Source of the DNA: Lithospermum erythrorhizon
Lineage: Eukaryota; Streptophyta; Magnoliopsida; Boraginales; Boraginaceae
Length of the DNA stretch: 64,000 nucleotides
Direction: 5' to 3'
Assembly: GCA_019722365.1 (NCBI GenBank)
Contig: JADFUC010001591.1
Span: 1 to 64,000 of the forward strand
The notes below the pieces were generated by a model. That model saw only the letters and a program-made list of their open reading frames with translations. It was not told the origin of the DNA and ran no database searches. Positions within the stretch are counted from its first letter, which is position 1; every line of letters starts with the position of its first letter. The position numbers were made by a program, and so were the translations under genes. This document shows, piece after piece, positions 24,060-37,086 of the stretch.

Positions 24060-26600
24060 ATTTGTTTCAATTACAAGTGTATACACTTTTAATACCTCAA
24101 AATGCCATTAAGCGTCCTACGTGGCGTCATTAACGTCCCCACGTTTGGCTAAGCGTGACTTACCGTTATTAATAAACGATGCTGCGCTTAGAACAATAAA
24201 ATTAAAAAAATTAACTTTCTTCCGAGAAGATAGCGTCCATTTGGTGAGTATGACGTCCCAGATTGGTATAATAGCGTGTGCCGTTGGGTCGAAGCGGTAC
24301 CACATTTATGATGAAAAAAAGAATAAACTTTCTGGAAGTTAAACGTGGTACCGTTGAATCCAAACGGTACCACGTTTATATCAAATAGGGTTTGAAAATA
24401 CGCGATTTTTCAACTTAATTCTCACAACTTCAACTTCTAATCACAAATTCTTTTAACAATTTCTACAATTATTCATCATATCAACCTATAAACATCTTCT
24501 AAGTGTTCTATTTACTAACTATTGTTAATTTAAACCATGAAGTTCAAAATGGCACCAAAAATCCGCAAAATAAGGGACAAGCCCCACTTGAGTCAAGAGG
24601 AGGCCTGAGGTGACGGGCGCTGACAGAGGCCTAGGCCGTAACATGGTTGATGAGGCAAGAACCACTGACACGAGAAGAAGTCGAGGAGGCAAAAAATGAG
24701 GATGTTGATGTTGATGTTGAGGTTGTTGAAAGTGGGCACAAAATACAAGGCTGAGAGAGCATGTGTACCTCGATGAAGCCGAGATCAAATAATTCATCGG
24801 TAATCTCTTGTTCCATTATCTAGATGAGCTAAACTTGAAATCGATTTTGCGTTACTAGTGAATGGTATCCGGATATAGTTGTTGATTCTATAAGTCCATG
24901 TGAATGGATCGTAAAGAGGCAAAATCTAGATAATGGTGACCTATGATATGACTTACTTTTTAATATCGATAATTGGTATGAGGATGATAACCGAGGATGA
25001 TTAGAAAACCGTATTTAGTATGACTAGGCATGAGGATGAGGACGAAGGTTGTGTTGAGGATTATCCGACAAGGGGGTGGTGTGAGAATTGGCTTATAAAA
25101 CAAGAAGATTGTGTCATGGTTCTAAACAATAATCGTAGAGCCTTCAATCCCAAGTTAGTTTATAAGTACAATTTAAATGGGGCAGGAAAGTTTATGTCGA
25201 AAGTGGTTCAGATGTTTATTCCCCGCAACTAGTGAGCCACAGACTTAGCGCAATCACAGATGTTAAGCTGCCCAGGCGTTTCTTGAATAGGCGAAGGTTA
25301 AGCATCACCGTATTATCTTTAGAATACGTTTCTGCCATAAAGAAATAAGGCACCTTATTATGGCATGATCCTATCGCGTTTGTTGTTGGTAAATGTCAAA
25401 AAGTCCTATTTTAGAATGTGGTAAGCTTGATGTTAAGAAGAGCTCGATGGTGGAAGAGCCTCGGTGCTAAATTTGAAATGTATTTAACGGGATGGCGTTG
25501 CGTTCTAAATTGGGAAGTTGCCAATGCGAGGAGAGAGATACATCGTTTCCTCAGGTGGAGGCATCTACTTAGCGACATGGGCGGGGCAGATGTTGGCACC
25601 ACGGCGTTCCCTGGTGATACTCTGAAGAAATTGTTTGGCCGAGCGTGTGTGAAGAATGAGAGGTGAGAATGAGATGAAAACCGAGGAATAGCAGGGTTGC
25701 TTTGCGGATGTCGATGTGATGAATGACAGGGAGAAGAGGATGTTGAGCGAGATGAAGTCGATGAAATCCATATGAGTAGGATGCTTAGCGTGATGCAAAG
25801 GATCGCTTCACGTTTAGCTCCACCCGCCACGAGGCAGCCTGAGACTCGGGATGCACTCTCGCGGCCCCAGTGAGTACCTATTGAAGAAAAACGTGAAGGA
25901 ACATATGAATTTGTGTTTTCTCATGTATGATGTTATAGTTATTGAACAATATTTTTATTTATGTACTTTGATGTTTGAACAATTACGTTTGATTATGTTT
26001 GAACTTGTTGGTTTTAAAACTGGGTGCCGTGCGCATTTGAACAATGTTTATTTACTAGTGTTATGTTTTAACTATGTTTGGCGTACGTTTTAATATAGTA
26101 TTGCTCAGTAGTTTGTTATGTTGTGAATGTTTTTAAGCAGGTTTTAGTGTAAGTTTAAGTTGTGCTTGAATGTTGTCAACTTATAGTGTGAATGTATTAG
26201 AAAAACACATGTTATGAGAGTTGTATTTTACAGTTTTTTTCTACTATAAGCATTAGTGCGTTTAGTTGGAGCGATGCAGCATATCGAGAAAAGGCATTAA
26301 TTAAGGTATTAGCATTGAGTGCAGTTTATGAAGCGGTACCACGGGACTAATGGGCCTCGAACCGGACCAGGCGAATACCCGCAGACTGCTTAGAATATTG
26401 AGTGAGAACAGGCAAGGGCCAGGCAGGGCCAATCCATTGGCTGCAATCCGTCCGCGACAACTACTGGGACCGGGAGCCGTTCGTGAGCCTAAGTGGACGA
26501 GGGCCGAATCGAACAAATTGATGGGCGGGCCCCGGACGGCCAGGAGTTGGGCCAGTCCGCCAGACATAAAATTTTATGACTTGACAATTCTATAAACCTA
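24060..26600. other. Degenerate element DNA with CGGTACCAC motifs
   Basis: Broken coding-like stretches, for example 25,020-25,232 on the plus strand, are followed by GC-rich DNA at 26,330-26,570. The motif CGGTACCAC occurs near 24,295, 24,365 and 26,333. No domain can be named; a relic of a plant retroelement or mobile-domain transposon is the likeliest source. Confidence 0.4.
24340..24378. repeat. Perfect 16 bp inverted repeat with 7 bp loop
   Basis: The left arm TAAACGTGGTACCGTT (24,340-24,355) is the exact reverse complement of the right arm (24,363-24,378), separated by GAATCCA. It could form a strong hairpin or cruciform. Confidence 0.9.
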
Positions 26601-27151
26601 TAAGCCTAATAGTGTAATAATCAAACCTTGGTGGAACTAGGAGGAGATATGGGAAGGAAACACATCTCCCTACTATTAAAAAATAAAAAATATTATTATA
26701 TATTTCTTCAAAATTATTTGATTATTTCATGACTGAAATACATAATTTAAGAGCAATAAATTTTATTCCCAAATATTTGGAATACGAAGTATCATTATCA
26801 TCATTGAAGTGCCTATATTTGAAACACTATAGTGTTGATTTGGACTTCAAACTCCAACCATCTGAATAATAATACTCTCTTCACTCTAAAAAAGATCATT
26901 CACTTTCTTAACTTAATTGTATAGGTCAATTAGATATCAAAAATTTTGTTAATTTATTCATTAAAAAACAAACTCGACAATCTTTTAGGGATAAAGTTAG
27001 TATATCTTGATGAATAATACTAAGTGTGCACCAAAATTCGGATGGTATTTAAATCCCTTTGAACTTGGATACCAAATGATAAAGAGGTAATACAACTCAC
27101 AATTTTCCAAGGAAGAATAGCCTACGCGTCAGATGATGGCTTCAATTCTTA
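26601..27151. other. Intergenic DNA downstream of FolD
   Basis: AT-rich, with a partial MITE-like stretch near 26,870-26,990 (TACTCTCTTCACTC...). The FolD 3' untranslated region must begin at the right end. No other gene. Confidence 0.45.
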
Positions 27152-29848
27152 TCACTTGAAATTATGAGCTCTCTTTGCGGATGTAAGAGTATTTGAGAGG
27201 AGCATTGCAATAGTCATGGGGCCAACGCCGCCAGGAACAGGAGTGATAGCTGATGCAACCTTGCTAGCCTCGTCAAAACAAACATCACCAACAAGACGAT
27301 ATCCTCGAGGGCTATCAACATCCTGACACATAGTAAATGAATAGACTTAGTTAATACTACAGAAGTATAAAAAGAAAGTGCATATTGATTTGTGCTTCAA
27401 ACTTAGACCCGGGCATGCTAAAAAATTCGCCAAAATAATTTCATGCAAACTTGGACCCTCTTGTCAGAAGAATAGGTACATCTCATTTATATCTTCTTCT
27501 ACAAAAGGAAGGTAATCTGTATACTAGTGTGAGTGGTGTTGAGTTTAGCAGTGCAAAAGAAGCGGCAAGAGCAATGAGAGAAAATGCTATACAAGAAATT
27601 GATCACAGGAGGGTATGTTCTCTGACCTCAACTGGATTAATCCCGACATCAATGATGACTGCCCCAGGTTTGATCCAGCTACCTCGAACCATGTTTGGTT
27701 TGCCCACAGCTGCAATTATGATGTCAGCTTGTCTTGTTATCTCATCGGGATTCTTTGTTCGGGAATGAACTATACTGACTGTGGCGTCTTCTCTCTGGCA
27801 GGATAAACATAAACATGAGATTTCAGAAACGAGACGAACATAAGGAATGTGACAATTATCATGTACTACTAGAGCATTACTTGAAGCAACAGAGCTGCAG
27901 GCGTTCCGACAATATTACTCCTGCCAATAACAACAGCCCTCTTCCCTTTGATCTCAACGTTGTATCTATGTAACAACTCAATGCATCCTTTAGGTGTGCA
28001 TGAAACAAATAATGGTTCTCTACCTCGCATAGCAAGACGCCCAATATTTAATGGGTGAAATCCATCCACATCTTTATCTATGCTAACAGCATTTAAAATG
28101 TTCAGCTCATTCATATGCTGGCACAAATAAAAAAGAGAGTTAATATCATATGTAGCAATTTGGAGAATTCCTTAAGTCATGTCAAGTTCTTTCATAACAA
28201 GGATAATTCATCTATACATGGGTACAGATTCAAGAGACATGCCACACTTATGGGGAAACAGTATGATTTCACTTCTATATTAAGATAATTTTGCAATAAA
28301 TGGACTGGATAATTATACTGAGTAAAAAACAATGGAGAGACATACAGAAGGCAGAGGCAACTGAACGAGGATCCCATGAACTGCAGGGTCGTCATTGAAG
28401 TCTGAAATGAACTTTAGTACTTCTTCCTCTGTTGCATTTTCAGGCAAATTCACTTCATATGAATTGATGCCTACAGATTCACAAGCTTTTTTCTTGTTGC
28501 GCACATAGGTTGCTGAATCCTTCCTATCTCCCACTAAAATAACAGCAAGCCCAGGAACAATACCTATTGCATCTTTCATCGTTGATATTTCAGCAGCTAT
28601 TTCTTCTCGGATGACTTTTGCAGTGTATTTTCCATCAATTATTTTTGCTGGAGCATCAGTGGACATGGCAGCTACAAATAAACCCATCATCAAAGTTTGT
28701 GATGTTACAGGAAACATTTTTTAGCATGAATAAATGGGAGGAAAAGAAAGGAAAAAATGACTCTCAAGTCATTTTATGATCCATTTCTATCATGGAATGA
28801 GTTACAAGTTTGATCAACATATTGCAGCAGAACTGCTGACTGTTCTTACCAGATTGTGATTTTATATTCATAACTACTTGTTCCCTCAAGCAGTCTACAT
28901 ATCACGGGGAAGTTTCTTTCAGCATTGGCAGACCAGATAAGAAAAATACTATTGAACTTCGTGTACTCTAAACTGATTTTGAACCCCCACACAATACTAA
29001 CAACATATTTTATTGTGAACTAAGACCATTATGATACTTTACATCTCGAGACATCAGATCCACGATCAACCCCAGCGGCCAGTTAGCGTTTACAAATATA
29101 TATATATATATATATAGACTACCTCTAAACACTTCAAATAAACCAACACCTTCATTGAACGCTAACCAAGGGCAGAGAAGTATCATCTCAACCATTCCCC
29201 ATTAATAATTTGTACAAATAAACACTTCACAACCAAATATTAATTTCAATTAAACCTGTCCACTGTGACTACTCAATTTATCAATTCTTAGAGCATCAAG
29301 CAATAATATTATCACAAAAATACCAATAAAAAACATAATAACTTATACTCAAATACTACACTCCATTTCAATATAACTGGAAGCTTGTTGAGTCAACAAA
29401 GATCAACTCACTTTTGAAGCTAAAATTCATTCATGACTTTGTATTCATATAAAAACAATAAAATCAGATAATACTACATACACAGTACACACTCGTGTAT
29501 AATCACGTCTCAAATTAATAACAAAATATTTAAATACAGTAACTTGAGTCAAAGTTGAGTATTTTTTATGGTTAAGTCGAAAATACAATTAAATTAAAAC
29601 GGAGGTAGTAGTAACATTAAATATTAAGCTTTTATATTCTCACCTCTTACAACAACTGAAGAGGAATAATTAACATTAACTTTGGTAGTAAACAAGGCCT
29701 TAGTAGAAAACTCATTTCTCAAAAAGATTGAATTTTGAGGGTGACCCACGTGGCACCGGAGACTAGTGGCGGCGCCGCCAGCTGGGAAACCCACAAGAAA
29801 AGTATGAAGGTACATTTTCATTGATAAATATGATGATGATGATGCCAT
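27152..29848 (-). CDS. FOLD4: Bifunctional methylenetetrahydrofolate dehydrogenase/cyclohydrolase, plastid type
   Basis: Five exons (29,848-29,644, 28,671-28,346, 28,117-27,881, 27,794-27,627 and 27,322-27,152) join in phase to 368 residues. FolD oxidises 5,10-methylene-THF with NADP and hydrolyses the methenyl form to 10-formyl-THF in one-carbon metabolism. The first 68 residues are rich in Ser, Thr and basic residues with few acids and look like a plastid transit peptide. The mature part starts near [12 protein letters not shown]. The active-site YVRNK lies near residues 124-128. The two family signatures are [12 protein letters not shown] and [12 protein letters not shown], with [10 protein letters not shown] in the nucleotide-binding domain between. 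No damage is visible. Intron 1 contains a MITE and an AT microsatellite. Confidence 0.96.
29096..29116. repeat. AT dinucleotide microsatellite in FolD intron 1
   Basis: About ten AT units in a row. Confidence 0.9.
29356..29608. mobile_element. Stowaway-like MITE in FolD intron 1
   Basis: The left end CTACACTCCATTTCAATATA and the right end TTAAAACGGAGGTAG are near-inverse, with TA on the left side. The interior is AT-rich and non-coding. The element ends only about 35 bp from the first 5' splice site of the gene. Confidence 0.7.
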
Positions 29849-31173
29849 TTTTAGGCTAAGTGACTGAATTATTCTGATTCTTAAACCTATGCTTGCTTTT
29901 TTATAACTTTTTTAATATGGAATTTTTTTTAGGGAATAAGAATAAATGATTGCATCTGGGTTTTGAGAATTGAACTATTTGAATATATATACTTGTAGTT
30001 GTTCTTGTTTGACTGCTATTTAGTTGAAGAAGTTGAGACTAGGGAGGAAGGAGGCGGCAGAAAGGTCACGGACACTTAAATATGTTATGTTTGGATCGGG
30101 ATAACACAAGATAACATTATAAATTAATTTAAACGATGATAATTAAGAAATTGTAATTTTTTTTCCCATCAATTTATATAATTACAAGCTCGGAGCACAT
30201 TTATTGGAAAAGACAAATATCCCGTTAAAATGATGAAAAATTACGAGTCAACACCAGAAAAACACCGAAGATTAGGCAACTATTTACCATGAGTGACTAA
30301 AAACAGTCAAAATAAATTTAGGATGATCGAAGTGGATAATTTTTAGCTAACGTTAGTGATGCTTTGATGTTATTTGCACTAATCTGATCTTGATCGTGGA
30401 GGTAAAAAAATATTTTTATTAAGGGTTTGATTAATATTATAATATATCACAAAAATTCTTTGTAAAAATCTTTAATTAATCATGAAAATAAAGTAATTTA
30501 TTAAATGATAAAGTTAAGAAAGATTAAAGATTTGCATTAAATTCCTATAATCAAGTGAAAAATAAAGAAATTTTTGTTCGTGATGTTCCGAATAAATTAG
30601 GCGGAGAGGTAGAAGCATGTCGGCATAAGATTCATGCAATTGAGTCTACTTCATAAGTTAAGTTTAGTTGTGCGACATCCGAAAGCTTATCATGTAATTC
30701 AACTTTCCAATAGTTGATTTACATATCCGCTAGAACCCAACTCGTTTAACACGGGACTCCTTTAATCCACTATGGACTAAATTGTCATTTCACATAAACC
30801 CATAGTTGTTGATTCTTGATAGCTGGATTACTTTCCGCATCAACATCTCCAATCTTACTTATCTACTTATCCCAATTTTTTCTCATAAATTTTCATAACT
30901 TTTCCAAATTCAAAAACCCTTTTAATCATATGCTTTTTAGTTCGTCTTATTAAATTTTCCAATATATATAAAAACCACAATATCATTTTCAAGCAAAAAG
31001 GTGGCATTTTTATTCATCCACCAATTTTTTTTGCTCAAATCTGCTAAAAACCAAGTCAATCTTTGTATTTGTATATTGATATTGACATCTATATTTTAAT
31101 TTGTATATATAATTCCATTTTCTTGAACTTTTTTGAGGTATTAGAGTAGTTAAAAGACTTGTTTTTTTAGGAT
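29849..31173. other. Divergent intergenic region between FolD and the helicase
   Basis: The two genes point away from each other, so both promoters lie here. The sequence is AT-rich and no further gene is visible. A CAATATATATAAAAACC stretch near 30,960 is a possible TATA region for the helicase gene, about 200 bp before its start codon. Confidence 0.5.
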
Positions 31174-34100
31174 ATGAATTCAAGAACTAGGTATCCACCA
31201 CCTGGGATCATGCCAGGTGGCAGCAGAGGATTGGTTACTCAGAACAACCAAAGTGGTGGTTCATACCAACAAAGGAATCAATATAATAATAATAATCAGC
31301 AGCAATATGTGCAAAGGAATCAAATGCAAAGTTACAACAAGGAACAACATTATATCCAGAACGTACAACAACCACAGCAGCAGTGGCTGAGGATTAATCA
31401 GTTTCCTTCAGATAATGTGGTTGAGGAGGTTGAGAAGACTGTGCAGTCTGAAGCTCTTGATTCAAGGTGGGTTTTTTGTTTCAGTCTAAAATGAATTCAG
31501 TTTTTTGCTTATGAAAGTTAGTTTTTTAATGTGTTCATATGTGTTAGCATTAATATATAGTGTTAGTTTAATACTTATATATAAGCATATTTGAGTATCG
31601 GAGTACGTGTCGAGCTTTGACTCGAAATTGATTGAGTTTGTGAGTATCGTTTGACTCCATTTGAAGTATACTGAGTCGAGCTTTTGACTCGAAATTGATT
31701 GAGCTTGTGAGTATCGTTTGACTCCATTTGAACTACACCGAGTCGAGCTTTTGACTCGAAATTGATTGAACTTGTGAGTATGGTTTGACTCGATTTGAAC
31801 TATACTGAGTCAAGCTGAATTCAAGTGGAACTTTTTGATTGGACCATCGTGTACTCAAAGGCTCGACTTATTAGGTTGGAGGCCTATGTCGAGTTTATAT
31901 TCTTGTTAACCTTTAGCAATTTGATGGGTTTCATTTGTTTTTTTCTGTATATCGTGATTACTTATGCTTTACTAGCCTGTTTGTAAATCTGTAGTTGTCG
32001 AGTTTCTGTAGTCTTCAGATGAAACTGCTTCGTGGTTCTTTCGTAAATATGTCAACTTTAGTAATATTTTTATTTTATAATTTCCTTTTGACTTATTGAA
32101 TTGTGGCTTTAACATAGTTCGCAAGATTGGAAGGCTAATCTGAAGGTTCCACCTCCCGATACCCGGTACAGAACAGAGGTACGATATCAGTTGCCTTTAA
32201 TTATAAATGTTAGTTTATTGAGCTTTAAGGCCGTTCTCGGTATTTTAAATAGTTTAACTTGTTTAATTTCAACACATCTATGTGCTTAATATTTGGTGTA
32301 TCTTTCTATGTTCTATGTTGTGGTTCTCCCAATGAATCGTGTGGATATATCTTTGATTAAATTCAGCTCCCAATTATTCTGAGCAGACGATTTTTGTTTT
32401 CATGGCTATATTATAATAACAGATGGATTATGTTCTCTTTTCTCTTCATCTGCTCTATTTGGTATGCATTGCTTTAAGTTATCAGATTTCGACTAGAATA
32501 TAGATGCTATCTTTGTTCTTTGAGGATATTGGCTCCCATTGATGAGTCACCAACGCAGCATCGATTAGGTTTTAGCTGAATGTGATCAACAAATTGACTT
32601 ATAATACAATGTGTGAAGTGAGTGAATAAAGAAGATCTTATGATGCTAGGATCAACATTGTTTGCATTTCATCCCCAGCTGTCGGTCAAACTGGCTTGTC
32701 ATTGTTTATGAGATGTTCATGAGCAGTGCTCCAGAGTCCAGATGTTCTCATATTGTCTTTTCTACTATTGTTCTACTAAAAGTTTGTATTGGTAAATTTT
32801 TATATGCCTGTCCAGTGATATTGTTTTTAAGGGTTCTCGCTGAGTCTTCTTTATGCCTATTTTGTATTAGGATGTGACAGCCACCAAGGGAAATGAATTT
32901 GAAGATTATTTTCTCAAGCATTGAGCTGCTCATGATATATAGAAGGGATTTGAAAAGCCATCCTAACCAAGAAGATATACCTATTGCTTTAACTGGCAGT
33001 GACATTCTGGCTAGAGCCAAGAATGGAACAGGAAAAACTGCTGCCTTCTGTATTCCTGCCTTAGAAAAAATTGATCCAGATAACAATGTTATTCAAGGTT
33101 TGTCTCGACTGTCTAGTGCCTCTATGCATATTTCCCTTTTTGTCAATGTACCCTTTTGGGTTTAATGAAATATGCCCTCAGTTCCTGTATGTAAACCAAT
33201 AATTTTGTTATTAATTTTTCGTTGATTTTATTTTTATTTTACCATAATTGATATTCCTTCAACTGGTTCTAGATATTTTTTAATGTATCTAACCATGTTC
33301 CACACAATTGTTTGGAATTATGTGAAGGTATCAGTTGAAACGAGTTCATCTATTTGGTGTCCGCATGTGCTATAGGTCATATTAATACTAAAACTAATGC
33401 AAGGATGCTACAGCTCTGGAAAAAGTATTGCAAATGAGCTGAAATGACTGATTTATTTTCATTAAGACCACTTTCTGCATGATGAGCTTCTATAAAGTAT
33501 AAACCATCTGGCTTTGAATGTTTAGAATTATTCTCTATGAGCCTACCTGGTTTCTTGTGTTTCTCTGGTTAACAAAAAAAATTAATGGGATTTTGATCTG
33601 TTGTGTTTATTATTGTAGCTCATGTTTTTAAATGTTTTGATGAGTGCAGTTGTTATTCTAGTTCCGACTCGAGAGTTGGCTCTTCAAACAGCCCAAGTGT
33701 GTAAAGAATTAGGGAAGAATTTACAGATTCAGGTCATGGTGACTACTGGTGGGACAAGCCTAAAAGATGACATAATGCGCCTCTACCAACCAGTCCACTT
33801 ACTTGTTGGAACCCCGGGAAGAATTCTAGATCTTGCAAAAAAGAGTATATGTATTTTGAAGGATTGTACCAAATTAGCATTATGGATGAGGTAACGTATG
33901 TTACCACAATTCCTAATTCATGGTATCACTCCTAGTAATTTATGGGAATTGGGGAGACTCATTTGTCTCATGTGTTTTCAGGCTGACAAACTTCTTTCAC
34001 CAGAATTCCAACCTTCTCTGCATCAGCTGATCCGTTTTATGCCATCAAATCGCCAAATCTTAATGTTTTCTGCCACATTTCCTGTTACCGTGAAGGATTT

Positions 34101-35301
34101 TAAGGATAGATATTTGAATAAGCCATATGTAATCAATCTGATGGATGAGCTAACACTTAAGGTATAACTCAGTTCTATGCATTTGTTGAAGAAAGACAAG
34201 TTCACTTGTGCCTAAAGGGTTTGGGATTTTACCATTTGCCTCAAGTTTTCTGAATTAACTCTGGTCTGAAAATGTTTTAATTCTAGCTGTTTTGACATGG
34301 CTACAAAATAAATCTAATCCTATTATTTTTGCAATTCTGAATCGTGTGGAACTCACGGCACAAAAAGAAATCACCCAGACTGGAGTTCTTGCTTCTACAT
34401 TCATGCGAATGCTGCAGGATCACAGAAGTAGGTATTTCACGACTTCAGATAGGAAGTGTAGGAATCTAGTCTGCTAGTAATGATGTATGCATTCTTTTTA
34501 GGCCAATGGTATCTAAATATTTCGAGATTATATTAAAGCTTCTTTACATTGTTTATAATACTTTATTTGTCTTGATTTATTTATAACGCTACGACTTGAA
34601 TTATTGGACTTCTATAGAAATTTAATCATATATAATTGGACCAATGCTTCGATTAAGCCCAGTCCATTACTTGATATGAGTCAGACACACACAGTGGTGA
34701 CTTTTAGGGAAGACTCATCTGGTCATCGTGAGTGTAAGTGGGGAACCACTATTGATCCTCTTTGAAAAAAGGACTTATTGTTGATAATCCAACTGATGTC
34801 CTCATTATCATTTTCTTATCATATACTTCCACTTCTATATTTTTCTGTACTGTGATAATTTATTTTTCAAGCATGTCATATGTCATTGCAGATTTGTTTA
34901 CTAGAGGAATAGATATTCAAGCAGTCAATGTAAGTCATCAACTTTGATTTCCCGAAGAAGTCAGAGACATATCTACACAGGTATGCTGGATATTTATTTG
35001 TGTGATCTATGCCATCAGTGTTTTGGAACTTTGCAACTGTCTAAGTGAATTTCTTTCTTCCAGGTTGGTCGCTCAGGGCGATTTGGGCATCTAGGACTTG
35101 CCGTGAATCTGATCACTTATGAAGATCGCTTTAATTTGTATGATTCTATATCACTTGGTGGCTTTTCAGTGGTTCTCATTTGGGTTTGCAAATCATGACT
35201 TCTTTGACGTCATACTTTTCAGGTATAAGATAGAACAAGAACTTGGGACGGAGATCAAGCAAATTCCACCGCAAATTGATCAAGCAATTTATTGCAAGTG
35301 A
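31174..35301 (+). pseudogene. RH8: DEAD-box RNA helicase, DHH1/DDX6 (RH6/RH8/RH12) type, with multiple small disruptions
   Basis: Exons seen: 31,174-31,466, 32,118-32,178, 32,871-33,097, 33,650-33,890, 33,982-about 34,215, about 34,287-34,476, 34,892-34,980, 35,064-35,137 and 35,223-35,301. The Gln/Asn-rich N-terminus and VEKTVQSEALDS are typical of plant RH8-type proteins, which act in mRNA decapping and P-bodies. Motifs visible are I (AKNGTGKT), Ia (PTRELA), Ib (TPGR), II (DEAD, split between exons at 33,890/33,982), III (SAT), V (TRGIDIQ) and VI (GRSGRFG). The end is IDQAIYCK. Small indels break the frame in the Q-motif exon (32,915-32,980), before motif II, after TLK (one G missing), in the motif IV exon, and after AVN (one A extra). 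It is either a young pseudogene or a functional gene with consensus errors. Confidence 0.82.
31606..31815. repeat. Three tandem copies of a 67 bp unit in helicase intron 1
   Basis: Each unit contains GTCGAGCTTTTGACTCGAAA, TTGATTGA(G/A)(C/T)TTGTGAGTAT and TTTGACTC(C/G)ATTTGAA. Units start near 31,607, 31,673 and 31,740, and a truncated start of a fourth follows. Only a few bases differ between units. Confidence 0.85.
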
Positions 35302-36829
35302 TCTGTGATCAAAATGATGCTGCATGATGAGTTAAATAATACTAATGGTGAGTGAAGGTAACCACCAGAGTATCAACTTCCAGTGAAATAATCCTTGGTA
35401 ACCATTAAGTGTAACCTTTTTCTCATAGAGGGGAAGATGTCATGTGACAAGGCGATTAAGATGGCGAAACTAGCTTACTATTAGTGGTTGGGGGTTTTGC
35501 GGAGTGGTGTTTACTGAATGTCTGTCAACTTCTATTTTCTATATGTCTTATGTTTGAGTGTCTATTTCAATTGGAGAGTTTCCTTTAGCGCCTTTTCGGG
35601 TTGCCGCAGAATCCTTTGATGAGAAGTCATTGGCCGATTTATGTAACAGACCAACAACAAAGACCCTACAATGGTTCTGGAACCTTGGCAAAGATACTAT
35701 AGACATTTGGAATAGTGAACATGTCAAAGTTGCCATTGCATTTACTTTCTCTAGTTAATGCTCCAACTTTTGCAATGCCTGATATGACTCCTTTATGTGG
35801 TACTATCATGGTTTAAAGTTTCTTTTTCGGACATAATTTCGAAATAATAAAAATAAGAAACATTTCGAAAATATATTATAGAAACATTGAGAAACGATAT
35901 AAAATTTTAGGTTGTGTTGTTTGGTTGTGAAATTTTTAGTTTTATGTTTCATTGTTCTTACTCAAATCTTAAAAATTATGTTTAGTTAAGGAATTGTTAT
36001 AGAATTTTTTAAAAGTTTTCTTAAATTCTTGGGAGAAAGTGGAGAGCTCCAAATTGCTTAGTTCTTCAGTTTTCATTCCGTATTTTCGCTCTTGATGTAC
36101 ACTGTGCACTTATGAAGTATACTATTCAAACCTTAGGGGAGATCAAATAGTAAGAGGTTCAATTCTTGCTATTACTACATTGCAAGGTTAGGAAATAAAA
36201 TCTATATAAGTTGATATACTTTTGTTAGTGCATTATAACTACTAGATAAAAGTTGGAATTTACAAGGAAAACATCATTTCTTTCAGTTGAAATGTCTGAA
36301 ATGGAATAATATGTGAATGTATGGCATACTAAAAATGACACTCTCATATCATTTCTTATATTTGTAGAAGGTGATTCACCTCCTCGCCTTTGGAATTCGG
36401 GCAGAATTTCGAAACGTTAATCTGATTCGGGTTTACACTTGTTTTTTAATGTTGAAGAAGGTCTACATGCAATTGACTTATTATGGAGTTTCAGTTTTTG
36501 AAAACATTTTTTGATGTAAATCTCATTCATTCGTCAGCCGAATTTCGATGAACAGTTACCATAATTTTGTTAATCAACTTATTCCATCGCCAACAATTAC
36601 CATTTTGGTATAAATCTGATTTTGATTATTGAATTTTTAAACTCAAGCAGCTTTTCAAAATAAGTTGTAATAATGTTGTATGATCTCTTTGGTGAAAAAT
36701 ATTAAATGTCCGTACCCTTTTTGGTATTTTACTATAATCACGGTAATTATTATTCAAAATAAATTTGTGTATATCAATTACAAGCATAAAGTTAATTAAT
36801 TTTGAATATCGAAAATCAAATATGACAAT
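35302..36829. other. Region downstream of the helicase gene
   Basis: The first part, to about 35,800, is likely 3' untranslated sequence of the helicase. The remainder is AT-rich with no recognisable gene. Confidence 0.5.
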
Positions 36830-37086
36830 TTTATGGAATGGATGCAGTAATGTTAGTACTGTAAATGGTAAGAACGTTGAAATGGTACCCAAATACTCAA
36901 ATTTGAATGATCCAGTAGCTAGCCAGACAAGGCATGAAAGAAGTCCTTGTAAATGGTAAATGGTTATACGTCGAATCGACATTCATAAGTGAGGACCATA
37001 GTACAGATGTACAATCTGTGATCAAAATTCATCGGAGCAGAAACCAATAGCTGAGCACAATAAATTTTCAAAACCTAATGTTTTAG

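Noticed and set aside
26301..26595. Overlapping GC-rich open frames on both strands
   Set aside because: Both follow from high GC with few stops; composition is element-like and no domain is seen.
27451..27806. Plus-strand open frames across FolD intron 4 and exon 4
   Set aside because: The right half is antisense to the FolD exon; the left half is short intronic sequence without a recognisable domain.
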